A stretch of DNA of 64,000 nt from Pseudocercospora fijiensis CIRAD86. Its lineage: Eukaryota > Ascomycota > Dothideomycetes > Mycosphaerellales > Mycosphaerellaceae. How positions within the stretch are numbered: the first letter of the stretch is position 1; each line of letters opens with the position of its first letter. Below, piece after piece: positions 56,001 to 64,000 of this stretch. The stretch covers positions 622,471 to 686,470 of the forward strand of contig NW_006921539.1 of the NCBI RefSeq assembly GCF_000340215.1, written 5' to 3'. Below the pieces are notes generated by a model that did not search any database, was not told the DNA's origin, and worked only from the letters and a program-made list of their open reading frames with translations. The translations under genes were made by a program, and so were the position numbers.

Positions 56001-57945
56001 ATCTCTGATCAATGGTCTTGCTGGGAAGAAGAAAAGCAGGCAGCAAATTATCGAGATCATGCTGGACGTCATGAGACAGGGCGACTTTGAACCCGAGGAG
56101 GTTGTATATCTTGACATTTTCGTGTCAAGAAGCCTGCCCAAGTATCCCGGCCAGCTTATACTGACAGGCACACTCCTGAACAATGTGCTGCAGAGATTGT
56201 GTCGACCACCCCTTGAAATGCTGCGAGAAGACTGCCAGCTCAGCGTTGAATATCTTCTCTCGGCGTATCATCCCTCGAATACCATGGACCTGATTGATGC
56301 ACTAAAGACAGCAAAATTTTTCAGAGTGCTGAAGTCTGTGTATCGCGGAGAGAAGCTGTTCCCAGACTTGCTTCAGCTATACTTTGAAGATCCAGATGAT
56401 AAGCAAGACGTCTTTGATTGCATCACATTTTGCTTGCGCCAAAGCACGAGTCTCAACCAGAAGCAAGTCAAGGAGGTCAAGGCGGTCATTTCTGAGCATA
56501 TACAGGATTTGGTTGATATCGACACGGTCCTCACATCGAGGACTCTAGCCACGGCATGCATAGACTTGCTACAACCGAGCATAGAGAAAATCACGGACTC
56601 CCATCAGCTGTTCGTTTACCTCAGAGCACTTCTTGAGCCGGCTTTGCTACGAGATCGCAAGCTGAGTACGTCTCCGCTGTCGAGCGAGCAGCAACCGGCA
56701 TTCGTGGAGCAGTATGTGCAGCTCATGTGTAGGCACGATCCTACGCATGTTGCCGACTACATCAAAGTCTTGCCATCAAATGACTTACGTCTAGAGAAGG
56801 TTCTGCCTGCAATGGAAGAGAGTGGAGTGATCGATGCTGCTGTTGCACTTCTCGCAAGAGATGGACTGGCTAGAGAAGCCATGGACAGGCTCGTCCTTCA
56901 CATGCAGAGCCTGCAGCGTGCTCTCACTGGACTGATTGAGGCTGCCGCGTCTGATTCCAATGTCACAGCTTCTCAGCAGACTTCAGATGATCTTGTGGAA
57001 GACTTGGAAAAATACAGCAAAGTCGGCTTGTGGCTGTGTCACGGCCAGACTGCTACAGCGGAGAGGAAGCCCCGCCCACGCACCAATCTCGCCTGGGACA
57101 TCAACGAGGACGACTTGGACCTGGATGAATACCTGTGGCTAAACCTTGTTGACGTGATCGTACAAGTGACTCAAAGCGTCGGAATGGCCCTACAGCATTA
57201 CCAGAGATATCCCATTGCGCACGACGAAGACACTTTCGATACAGACAAATTGGCGGCTGCTCTGCGAGCGAATGTCCAGCAGACATTCACAGCACTCCTC
57301 GCATCCACAGCGACGCCCAATCTCCGAGCGGAGCAAGACGATGCGCCACAACCTAGGCAAGAAGCTGATCATATGAGCTTCCTGCGCATCCTACGAGCAT
57401 TCCTCACACGTGCAGCGAAGACAGCACCCTCTTTGGGAGACCTTCGTGCTGTGCTGCAAGATATCTTCTCTGCCTACACTTTTGAGCAAGGTGTCTTGTC
57501 CCTCGCCAACGAGCTTCTCAACGCAGACACCTTCACAGATGTCCGTGGAGCCAACGAACTTCGACAACGCGGATGGCGCCCACGTTCACAGGTATGCGAG
57601 CGCTGCAAGCGTCGAGCCTGGGGTACGGGAATAGGAGAAGTGGTCTGGGACGAATGGATGCACAAAGAGCAAGAACGTGAGAAGGAGCGGACAAGAAAGT
57701 CTCTTGAAAGAAGTGGTGGGGAAGAGGCTAGACGCAGAAGCAAAGGCAAGATGTCCATACCTTCTACGCCTGCTGCTGTGAGTGCCGATAATGGAGATGA
57801 AGTCAGACGTATGGCATTAGTGGTGTTTGCTTGTCGCCATGTCTATCATCGCGTTTGCATTGATGAGGAGTTTAGAGAAGGAAGGCCGATGAGGGGTATG
57901 TATCAATGTCCGGTATGTACAGAGGCAGCTGAAGAGCAGAAATGA
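53077..57945 (+). CDS. VPS8: CORVET complex subunit VPS8
   Basis: 1622-aa single-exon protein. Vps8 is the Rab5/Vps21-binding subunit of CORVET, the tether for early endosome fusion on the route to the vacuole. The N-terminal about 230 residues are acidic and serine/proline-rich. A beta-propeller region (about 235-600) includes TCMAVSALIAIGTSKGLVLG and IASGHANGTIFTWEI. The Vps8 core domain follows (about 600-800: EFHARSRWRADETIVAVQWI, RQLHAVVEQLD), then a long alpha-solenoid. A C-terminal RING-H2-like finger spans about 1507-1613: VCERCKRRAWG, FACRHVYHRVC and YQCPVC, with a charged insertion between the first and second zinc-ligand pairs. Length is in the family range. The start at 53,077 (MSSIVGEGQEGG) is the first ATG, placed in the short promoter shared with the GPALPP-type gene. 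Confidence 0.93.
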   Translation: MSSIVGEGQEGGTNEDVEADVLVRNAEARLEEQEQDHGRLGDEEQEDEEIAERDIEYGEFESPQAKDEAWAEEEGVIPDQPDLEDEETAELAEDQDFAQLSREQDEGSRDVASSDVGPSTPVGQRSPLPSQLDSGSIPDDTPSRPGSLISSPGRGSSPLPRRPVSRTPSGALQPFERRFETKLSASPGSPRPQSPAFLSPHSRQVSISSHLSGISSDAGDSATDTPQAPWEVIRWTKLRKITGQAFSESGKRSFGRPTCMAVSALIAIGTSKGLVLGFDYHQTLKIIIGPGTKATECGSVTSLAIAADYSTIASGHANGTIFTWEISRPARPFLTISPMDRSVLQESNHPDGHLANAAILHVGFLGTRHTALVSADAGGMAFSHLATRGLGPVTRTIKTTRLLGRYPPADPQAERSRKPSSVLAFSPLPLGNVEQGTDGMGLTALLTPYLLVIVSTTPIAQTQHKSARPKEITPHSTLSGCLAWFPAVKLKNSSADAGKGNSDTKLVYCWSNVLTVLDVKVIPDSAADAQKPPSLEFHARSRWRADETIVAVQWIGRSVLGVLTISQRLLIVEDGSLQVTDSIDLLHRHIYHQDLFSRQLHAVVEQLDSDDPSLHGVVADAFHMSFKVYKGRTFLLGYNDLSVGTLSNWADRLIALMEAGDQIAAIRLAIEYYAGSANNVTIGLPDADDARHSTVRDRLMAMISASLNYTFAQQDEQREQRLQELAGVCFEACIVMKEFDYLFADVFEAFQESEEESVFVATLEPYVLGGEVKALPPDVVKAVVTHFIDENQAVQLEELLCRLEPHSFDLDEITTLCRQHNLYDALIYVWTQALRDYVTPMIDLLQLVKLLQSGAFEDEDLTDNPFYESAVKVFPYLAYSLTGRRYPGGLFIEDDDAYHAKTALYGYLFSGTPVAWPGGSNKVFKTATKAEDEPAFPYLDLLLHFDAASFMSMLNEAFEDSFLNEAEEENGVNGTSLINGLAGKKKSRQQIIEIMLDVMRQGDFEPEEVVYLDIFVSRSLPKYPGQLILTGTLLNNVLQRLCRPPLEMLREDCQLSVEYLLSAYHPSNTMDLIDALKTAKFFRVLKSVYRGEKLFPDLLQLYFEDPDDKQDVFDCITFCLRQSTSLNQKQVKEVKAVISEHIQDLVDIDTVLTSRTLATACIDLLQPSIEKITDSHQLFVYLRALLEPALLRDRKLSTSPLSSEQQPAFVEQYVQLMCRHDPTHVADYIKVLPSNDLRLEKVLPAMEESGVIDAAVALLARDGLAREAMDRLVLHMQSLQRALTGLIEAAASDSNVTASQQTSDDLVEDLEKYSKVGLWLCHGQTATAERKPRPRTNLAWDINEDDLDLDEYLWLNLVDVIVQVTQSVGMALQHYQRYPIAHDEDTFDTDKLAAALRANVQQTFTALLASTATPNLRAEQDDAPQPRQEADHMSFLRILRAFLTRAAKTAPSLGDLRAVLQDIFSAYTFEQGVLSLANELLNADTFTDVRGANELRQRGWRPRSQVCERCKRRAWGTGIGEVVWDEWMHKEQEREKERTRKSLERSGGEEARRRSKGKMSIPSTPAAVSADNGDEVRRMALVVFACRHVYHRVCIDEEFREGRPMRGMYQCPVCTEAAEEQK

Positions 57946-58152
57946 GAAAGACGAGTTTGAGCGTAGACTTGGCAGGAGCGACGAGGGACTTGGCTTGAAG
58001 GATCACCTGCAGCACCAGAGTTACGTTGTGGCTGAGAATACCTCATTTGCTGACTTCAGAGCTCAGCTGATGAACAGGAAATAATATACAAGACATCGTA
58101 GACTCCAGGATTCGACTCCCTGCAGTTTGCTCTGTCTGCTGCATAGCATAAC

Positions 58153-58767
58153 ATGGCACATCACTTCACAGCCCAGGACATCCACCAGCTAGGCCGACGC
58201 TACAACCCAACAACCACACCATCTTCTGCCCAAATTTCCACAATACCTCCTCAATCAACACCACATCCTCCTCCTCCACCACCACAAAAATTTCAACCCC
58301 AATCAACCCTCCAGACCCAGATCCCAGGAACAGAACCACCCACCGACCCCCTAGACCTAAAATCCTTCCTCGAACGCACATCCCCCATAGGCCTACACAT
58401 AATCAACAACCGGGACTTCTCCACCTCCAACACCCACCCAAGTCTATGCCACCTCCACCCCTCGCATGAAATCCATTTCGACAATTATCCTTCACCCTTA
58501 ACTTGGGATGAATACATGAACATCTCGGAAAAACTCGTGCAAGAGAATTCGAAGTATAGGTTGGAGTTGAAAGGGATTGATAGTGATATTGATGAAGTGT
58601 CCGGGAGGGCTACGGTGCATATGGAGATTGAGATTTTTGGGTTGAGTGGGACGGAGAGGATGGCGGGGGTTAGCTCGGTGGAGTGGGAGAGGGACGAAAC
58701 AGGGAGGTGGTGGGCGATTAGTGCGGTGGGGATGAGAGGGAGTGAGATTGGAGGGGGGTTTGTTTGA
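58153..58767 (+). CDS. Small fungal protein, possibly NTF2-like fold, function unknown
   Basis: 204 aa, single exon, start at the first ATG (MAHHFTAQDIHQLGRRYNP), 207 bp after VPS8. A proline-rich disordered segment (about 20-60) precedes a compact domain. The latter half (SPLTWDEYMNISEKLVQENS, LELKGIDSDIDEVSGRATVH, EIEIFGLSGTERMAGVSSVE and WWAISAVGMRG) has the alternating beta strands and W(x)I pattern of SnoaL/NTF2-like domains; this is a fold guess, not a recognised family. Codon use changes inside the gene: almost no guanine up to about 58,500, then guanine-rich codons to the end. Convergent with the first F-box-like gene. Confidence 0.6.
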   Translation: MAHHFTAQDIHQLGRRYNPTTTPSSAQISTIPPQSTPHPPPPPPQKFQPQSTLQTQIPGTEPPTDPLDLKSFLERTSPIGLHIINNRDFSTSNTHPSLCHLHPSHEIHFDNYPSPLTWDEYMNISEKLVQENSKYRLELKGIDSDIDEVSGRATVHMEIEIFGLSGTERMAGVSSVEWERDETGRWWAISAVGMRGSEIGGGFV

Positions 58768-58980
58768 GGAGTGGTTTTTGTTTGCAATCCATATCTGTGA
58801 GTGCGCGATGCGCTGTATTCCGGCTCTGGTCAGAATTACATATTGCCTCGTCCTTCCGTGGCATTCGGGTGCTTCAGCCTTGCCTTAATGCCTCTGCAGA
58901 AGTTCTGCGCAACAATCAAGCGGGAAGAGCATCTTCGCTTTCGTGCTTCGTAGAACCACCAGGCCCTTTTGTGATGGATA

Positions 58981-59898
58981 TCAAGCAGTTTCTCCGTCTT
59001 TTTCATCTCCCTGCCCTTTTCCCACGCCCGCGGTCCAGCCATCTGCACTGGTCCAGGTGCAGTACGCCTTAGCCACATCGAGCTCGGCCCATGTAATTTC
59101 TCCATATTCTCGCGAATTCATGCTCCGGCAATAGACCTTGATTGTGGTTGCCGCATTTTGGAGTTTAGGCGTACACTCCTGCAAGACTGCCGCAAGACTG
59201 TGTCCACGCACATCCACCGGCCACTCTTCCGTAATGGACTCTACATCTGCATCCTTCCGCAAAGTATTCTCGTCCGCCATACACACCATGATCACAACTT
59301 CAATGTGTTTTAGCTGCGACAGGCCCACAGTCAAGCTCGAAATCCACGACACATGGTTTTCGAGCTCAAGCTTAGCGTTGCACTTGTTGTGGACTGCAGT
59401 CTGATGGCAAGTCTGATTGCAAAGAGCTATCGAGTGTAAGGTGGCCACTCTGGCGAGTTTGAATTCTGCGTGCTGGGCCGCGTCTATCTTGAACGGGACA
59501 ATGGATTCCACATCAGCCTCTGGGTCCTCGCAATCCGTCCCAACAAGCTTCGCATCTCGGACGACGGACTCCAGATATTCCTTGCTGAACTGATGGTTGA
59601 CCAGAAGGAGGGTCAGGCGTGGTCCAGCCTCAAGGAATAGCTCTATCGCGTCCTTACGGCAAATCTTCGAATCTTTTTTGAGGTGCACATAGACGTTGTC
59701 GCGCATCTCGCGCGGTAAGTCCATGAATCGGAACGGCTGGTCTTCGTTTGGAACAGGATTCTGGTTAGCGACATTTTGAGGCATCAATTGGTCGGTCTTG
59801 ATGGCGCCAGCAGCGCCGCCTGCCGTGGAAGGCATACTCGCAGGTTTCGGTGTGGGTGGAAGAGCAAAGTGCGTGCCAGCTCCTTGTGGGCTGGCCAT
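58981..59898 (-). CDS. F-box-like (2EXR-type) fungal protein, copy 1
   Basis: 305 aa, intronless. After about 55 disordered residues comes FRFMDLPREMRDNVY (56-70), the short F-box-like motif (F-x-LP-E-R-x-x-Y) common in large lineage-specific families of Pezizomycotina. Then come LLLVNHQFSKEYLESVVR and a mixed domain ending WTSADGWTAG. In F-box proteins the motif binds Skp1 of SCF ubiquitin ligases; for this fungal variant that is not shown. Start at the ATG 59,898 (MASPQGAGTH). It is a tandem paralog of the gene at 60,426-61,382: both have LPRE(M/L)RD, FSKEYL, AEFKL and a W-rich C-terminal W-T motif in the same order. Confidence 0.75.
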   Translation of the reverse strand: MASPQGAGTHFALPPTPKPASMPSTAGGAAGAIKTDQLMPQNVANQNPVPNEDQPFRFMDLPREMRDNVYVHLKKDSKICRKDAIELFLEAGPRLTLLLVNHQFSKEYLESVVRDAKLVGTDCEDPEADVESIVPFKIDAAQHAEFKLARVATLHSIALCNQTCHQTAVHNKCNAKLELENHVSWISSLTVGLSQLKHIEVVIMVCMADENTLRKDADVESITEEWPVDVRGHSLAAVLQECTPKLQNAATTIKVYCRSMNSREYGEITWAELDVAKAYCTWTSADGWTAGVGKGQGDEKDGETA

Positions 59899-60425
59899 GA
59901 TCGCGTGCAGTCGACAGGCTCGAAGATGCTGATGTTGATCTCGAATTCGGAATTCTCGCAAGTGACTAGTAGGAAAGTGAGCTGGATTTTTAATGAAAGG
60001 GCAAGAGTGCCACAGACCACGTCACAGCGAGCGGCTTCCCGCGCATGTGAAACCCACAAATAGGCATCACTCTTGCCTCAATTTGTGCTTGCTCCTTCAC
60101 GTGCGCAAAGTGCAGCTTTTTGAATATGGGCCGCTCAAGCTGCCTTTCGTCCCCTCCTTCTCTTTCATGTCCTATCTGTCTGCATAGACTCAAATGGCTC
60201 GAATGCCACAAGTCGATGGCGGCGAGGTCGTGAAGTCTCGAGCATCGGAATTCGATAAATGGTATTGACTTGGTTACTCGATCTTTCCGATTATGACTCC
60301 ACAAGCGTTACACGCTCGATGACCTGTAAATTCTGGCGGCTGTCCTTTCACCTGATCACAATCATCCGCACATGCTCCCATGGACGGCCTGCAATGCGAG
60401 CACCTTCAAATCGAGCCCAAACTCC
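59899..60425. other. Intergenic between tandem F-box-like paralogs
   Basis: 527 bp, promoter side of copy 1 and 3' side of copy 2. No gene supported. Confidence 0.5.
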
Positions 60426-61382
60426 TCAAACTCCACCCACCCACCCACTCTCTCTAGTCCACGTCCCAAACCCATCCCCAACCCTAATCTGCTCATATCT
60501 AGCCTGCTGCGGCCGGGACCCATCCGGCCTAATATGATAATAAATCTTAACACTCTCAACCGGAACCCCAAAATCCCGTACCAATTCCTCAAGCTCCTCA
60601 CAGCACTTCTTCAACAACTCAGAATCTCCAGGCCACCTCTGCCCCTTCCGCAAAAAATTCTTCCATGCCGGACAGAAAGAAACGAGAACCGACATCTCAA
60701 CTTTCGGAATATCGACCAACTTCGGTGCTAACTCCTTGAGCCACAAACGATGGGTTCTGATGTCGTCTAGAATATTGCAGTCGGCGGTCCCGGCATCGTC
60801 GCAGCAGCAGAGTGCGATCAGTTTGAATTCGGCGCAGCCGATGTGTTTGAATTCGACGTCGGGGGGAAGGTCGAGTTTTGTGGGGACGAGTTCGGTGCAG
60901 TCTTCTCCGATGAGTTTGGAGCGGCGGAAGGTGGATGCGAGGTACTCCTTGGAGAATCGGGAGCTGATGTTGAGCATCGCTTCTATGGGTGCGTCTTGTA
61001 TGGCGATGTGTATGGCATTTTGTTCATTGACCTTGAGGAGCTCCTTTGTGTCGTGGACAAGGTGCTCGTATACTATGTCGCGAAGCTCGCGGGGAAGGTC
61101 GTTGAAGCAAAAGCGATGTGAAGGGTAGCGTGTATCGTTGACGGCAAGACATAGTTGGGACATTACTTCATCCAAGGGCACCTGGCGTGCGGGTTCCATA
61201 ATGGTCTCCTGAGTTGCTGTGTCCATGATGGAGTGAAAGTACTCCGCCGCGGGTGGGACCTCCGCTTGACCGTCAACGGTTGTACGTGAATTCAACGCCA
61301 TTGTGAAGCCGCGATTGATCCAACGCAAAATACTCTTTGCGAATTCGAATCCTAGCGTGTGAGCAGGATTCTGCCCAGTCAT
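60426..61382 (-). CDS. F-box-like (2EXR-type) fungal protein, copy 2
   Basis: 318 aa, intronless, start at 61,382 (MTGQNPAHTLGFEFAK). The F-box-like motif FCFNDLPRELRDIVY is at 91-105, followed by NISSRFSKEYLASTFRRSKL, a cysteine cluster ALCCCDDAGTADC (about 205-217), VEMSVLVSFCPAWKNFLRKG and the end GFGTWTRESGWVGG. Same layout as copy 1 on its left but clearly diverged, so the duplication is old. The coding strand is C-rich in its 5' half and G-rich in its 3' half, with the switch near 60,760. Downstream and upstream neighbours do not suggest a pathway. Confidence 0.75.
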   Translation of the reverse strand: MTGQNPAHTLGFEFAKSILRWINRGFTMALNSRTTVDGQAEVPPAAEYFHSIMDTATQETIMEPARQVPLDEVMSQLCLAVNDTRYPSHRFCFNDLPRELRDIVYEHLVHDTKELLKVNEQNAIHIAIQDAPIEAMLNISSRFSKEYLASTFRRSKLIGEDCTELVPTKLDLPPDVEFKHIGCAEFKLIALCCCDDAGTADCNILDDIRTHRLWLKELAPKLVDIPKVEMSVLVSFCPAWKNFLRKGQRWPGDSELLKKCCEELEELVRDFGVPVESVKIYYHIRPDGSRPQQARYEQIRVGDGFGTWTRESGWVGGV

Positions 61383-61569
61383 GGTGTGGAGATAATATGC
61401 GCCAGGACTGATGGACTGATCAAATGTCTAAGAGAGAGTAGGCTTGAATTCGAGAATTTCGGATGAGCTTGTGCGATTAGAAATCTGAAATCTGGCCTGA
61501 AGTGCGATCAAGCTGTTTCCTAGTAAATGTATATCAGCGCTCTCATATATCATCACACATGGGCATCAT

Positions 61570-62726
61570 CTATATCTTTGCCTTCGCTGCTTCTTTCATT
61601 ATCTCTTGTGTCAATACCTCGCCCTCCTTCTTGATAGAGCTCAGGCGTCCAATGCTCATAAGTTTTGCGATCATGTCCTCATCGCCGAAATGACTATTGT
61701 GTTCGAACTCTGGCTCTTCTCCATAAGCTACTCTTGCAGCATCCACGAGTATGCGAGCAGTCATGCCAAATACCCTATATCGCGGCTGCTCGAGAGGGTT
61801 GGTGGTGTTCATGTAGAATGATCGCGGAAGAGGAGGCTGAAGAGTTGATCGAGTCTGCTTAGAAGACGCTGGATCTTTACTGGGCAATGACGAAGACGGC
61901 GTGGGAGAGCTACTGCTGCTCTTCGATTTGGACACTTCCTGCGGCGATCGAGGTTCGGCATAGGAAGGAGGTTTTCTCGCAAGGAAAACTGTTCCTTGAG
62001 GCACGGGAACGAAGAATTGATGCATCCTCCACGCGCTCTCATGCCAACTATGCCAGCTACCCTTGTACCACTCTCCCGGAAATTTCTCTCGTGTCTGCAG
62101 GTCCATATCCTTCTCAAATAGGAAGTTTTGGAATGGGGCGGTGAATACTGCCGCGACTTCTCTTGCGTCAAGCTTTGGCAGGATATCGCGAGCAGCGTCA
62201 GGATTCTGATTCTTGGCCGATGGAGCAGGAGTTTTTAGATATGCTATGCATGGCCGTACTCCAAGCTCAGTCATTGCCAGATTTGCTGGAAGCTCTGTGA
62301 GATGCTCGACACTGTAGCCGGGAGGGAGCTGATGATCGCTCATAGGTAGACCGATCTCTTCGAAAGCCTCCCTTCGAGCAACCTTGAATGGGGTTTCTTG
62401 GAGGGTATCCGACTTGCCGCCTGGGAGAGCAGCTTGTCCGGCATCTTTATGGTGTCAGCGCTGCAAGCTGGCTGGCAAATCGCTCGTTCTCACAGTTCTT
62501 AAGGCCTGACGATCTGATCGTTAATACTACTCTCAGGTCGCCTCTCTTGTCAGCAAAGAGCAGGATCAGAACTGCTGCCCTTCGCGTGAGTGGACATCGA
62601 TACCAATTCGTTGGCGGCGCAACGAAGGATCTCAGGTTGGCTAACGCCTTCTGGAGTGTTGTCAGTTAAGTCAACATCACATTCAACACGAGGTCTTGCC
62701 TTGGATGCGGGCGAAAGAGAAGGCAT
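61570..62726 (-). CDS. Nudix hydrolase, PCD1-type coenzyme A diphosphatase
   Basis: Hydrolyses CoA-type dinucleotides to 4'-phosphopantetheine and 3',5'-ADP in the PCD1/NUDT7/NUDT8 family. Proposed exons: 62,726-62,700 (MPSLSPASK), 62,650-62,494 and 62,444-61,570, 352 aa in total; yeast Pcd1 has about 340. The second intron is 49 bp (gtgaga/aaag). The first, also 49 bp, uses a GC donor (gcaaga) with branch-like cttaactgac and ctccag, so the first exon is the least certain part. Motifs: NWYRCPLTRRAAVLILLF (strand leading to the fold), AGQAALPGGKSD, and the Nudix box ETPFKVARREAFEEIGL with its REAFEE metal-binding core. A serine-rich insertion at about residues 235-260 and a region MTARILVDAARVAYGEEPEF follow. 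C-terminus AKI is not a clear peroxisomal signal. Confidence 0.8.
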
Positions 62727-63382
62727 GCTGGCGCCATGGTATGTAGAGTCGAGCTAATCATCATTGAAGTGTCTCTGACTGATCAACGTGCGGGTGGTGT
62801 TGTTGGAGCCAGGCGCGTGCCGAGGTCCTCTTTCCTGGTGCAGATCATTTTGGAGTGCGGGATCTAACGGCATTGATCTTGATTACATACAGTATACTCG
62901 ACAGGTCGGTATCATACTGCATGGATGCGCAGCTCCAACCACTGCATTACCGTAGCCCTATGGACAGCAGACACTATATAGCGTGCAGGAAAAGCCTTAA
63001 CTGGGGCTCGTTGAGAATCGCTGATTGCCATGGGACTGTCAATAGCCCGCCCTTACTCGATCTGTATGTGTGACTCCCATCAGTCTCTCAGCTCGAGGAA
63101 TTCTCGCAGTGAGATGCTCTCATGATATTGAGAAGCATGGGTATACTGTTTGAAAGCTCCATGAACGCCCCACATGCGTGTGCCGGTGAACCCGGCATCT
63201 TATTATTCGCTCCAACCAACGCCATGCTCGAATGCTCGCTCTTCACATCGGTCTAATCTGCATGCAGTCTGGCCATGGTCCAATCCGTTGCCAAATACTT
63301 GCTCGAAGCTTGGCTCCCTCTCATGTGTCGTAACGGATGGCCTGCCTGTCCAGAGGGATTGTCAGTGCCAGGATTCGCTCCG
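62727..63382. other. Intergenic, 656 bp
   Basis: Upstream of the Nudix gene and downstream of the ubiquitin-conjugating enzyme gene, both minus. No supportable gene. Confidence 0.5.
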
Positions 63383-63912
63383 CTATACGCTCGGATCGTG
63401 ATAAAGGAAGTTGATGTCTCGAGGTCGTTGCCTATTAGACTTCACAAATTCTGCATCTCCGGGAGGTCCTGTCCACTGTCAGTATGCTATTCTCCCATGA
63501 AAACTCCACAACCCCAATACGCACTCTCATTCTTCGTGTTGCTCGCAAGCATGCTCTGGATGCTGATGCAAATTGACTCGACGTTATGAACCGGACTCCA
63601 GCCTTGAGAGTCCAGCAGGTCAAGACATATTATGCCGTTGCTGTAAATATGCGGATGTATGGGTATCCTCCGCGGCGGGTCGTTCAAAGCGATGAACGTG
63701 ACCTCGGGCGCCTCAATGGGATAATTTGGAGAGAACTGAAATCGCAGTCGGAACTTCTCGTCTGGGTTGTAAAGCGGGTTGTCTGGGACCACTACATCCA
63801 TCTGCCACTCCTTCAAGTCCGGCGTAGATACGATGGAGATACCCGGTGGCAGTGCAGGGCCCTGCAACTTTGCAAGCTCCTTCTGCAAGCGCTTGCTCGC
63901 CATGCCAGCCAT
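63383..63912 (-). CDS. Ubiquitin-conjugating enzyme E2, UBE2W-type
   Basis: 157 aa from exons 63,912-63,525 and 63,468-63,383 (56-bp intron, gtgcgt/gacag). The UBC fold opens MAGMASKRLQKELAKLQGP; EKFRLRFQFSPNYPIEAPEV is the YP-E-P strand region. IPIHPHIYSNGIICLDLL holds the active-site cysteine in the H-P-H-x-Y-S-N-G-x-I-C box (about residue 93), followed by WSPVHNVESICISIQSMLAS. Exon 2 adds RPPGDAEFVKSNRQRPRD and the ending DINFLYHDPSV, matching the C-terminal YHDD(T/S) end of UBE2W. Human UBE2W attaches ubiquitin to protein N-termini, so that activity is a reasonable inference. Two candidate starts are nine bases apart (63,912 and 63,903); the first gives MAGMASKRLQ, closest to the human MASMQKRLQ start. 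Confidence 0.88.
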
Positions 63913-64000
63913 GTCGAATTGTCTTGAATGTCGCTTCAACAGAGGCCTGCGGTGTCGAGTCGAGGTTACGAGTGGTATCGAGAGACGAGAGGTATGGACG

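Overview
The window is nuclear DNA of a filamentous ascomycete (Pezizomycotina, most likely a dothideomycete). The evidence is short 49-113 bp GT-AG introns, Zn2Cys6 regulators, fungal-only families (RCR, fungal F-box-like, EPS1-type PDI) and retrotransposons inactivated by repeat-induced point mutation (RIP, CpA to TpA). The class is an inference from overall gene style; the fungal kingdom assignment is firm.

Left gene-rich arm (1-12.4 kb): the 5' part of an AP-2 beta-adaptin gene (-), EMC4 (+), two headless secreted-protein-like reading frames facing away from each other (2.6-3.5 kb), an ER membrane protein disulfide isomerase of EPS1 type (-), complex I subunit NDUFA5 (+) with a cluster of CCAAT boxes, a Zn2Cys6 regulator (+) and a low-complexity coiled-coil protein (+).

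Transposon island (about 12.4-41.75 kb): about 29 kb of nested, RIP-mutated elements with edges readable to the base. A chromodomain Ty3/gypsy element (13,556-32,928, 197-bp LTRs, 5-bp target duplication CACTT) lies in an older unidentified element. It is itself split between RNase H and integrase by a second, 12.2-kb gypsy-type element on the other strand (17,611-29,794, 280-bp LTRs). That inner element carries gag-protease, RT-RNase H-integrase and a third, unrecognised long reading frame. A 24-25 bp CCCC(C)GGGG palindrome recurs at its reading-frame boundaries. To the right, a Tc1/mariner-type transposase gene (-) was interrupted by a 0.5-kb MITE with 17-bp tandem repeats and by a full-length Tad-like LINE with a 14-bp target duplication.

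Right gene-rich arm (41.8-64 kb): an allantoate-permease-type MFS transporter (-) and a Zn2Cys6 regulator (-), CIA2/MIP18 (+), an RCR-type membrane protein (-), a GPALPP/DUF3752 protein (-), VPS8 of the CORVET complex (+), a small NTF2-like-looking protein (+), two tandem F-box-like paralogs (-), a PCD1-type Nudix hydrolase (-) and a UBE2W-type ubiquitin-conjugating enzyme (-).

Most genes are housekeeping and intact, and RIP does not visibly leak into them. Several act in the endomembrane system (AP-2, EMC4, EPS1-like PDI, VPS8), but fungal gene order is not operonic, so I infer no common pathway. The most unusual items are the extra reading frame and junction palindromes of the inner element, the unidentified RIP-mutated reading frame at 33-34.85 kb, and sharp C-rich to G-rich strand-composition switches inside several genes.
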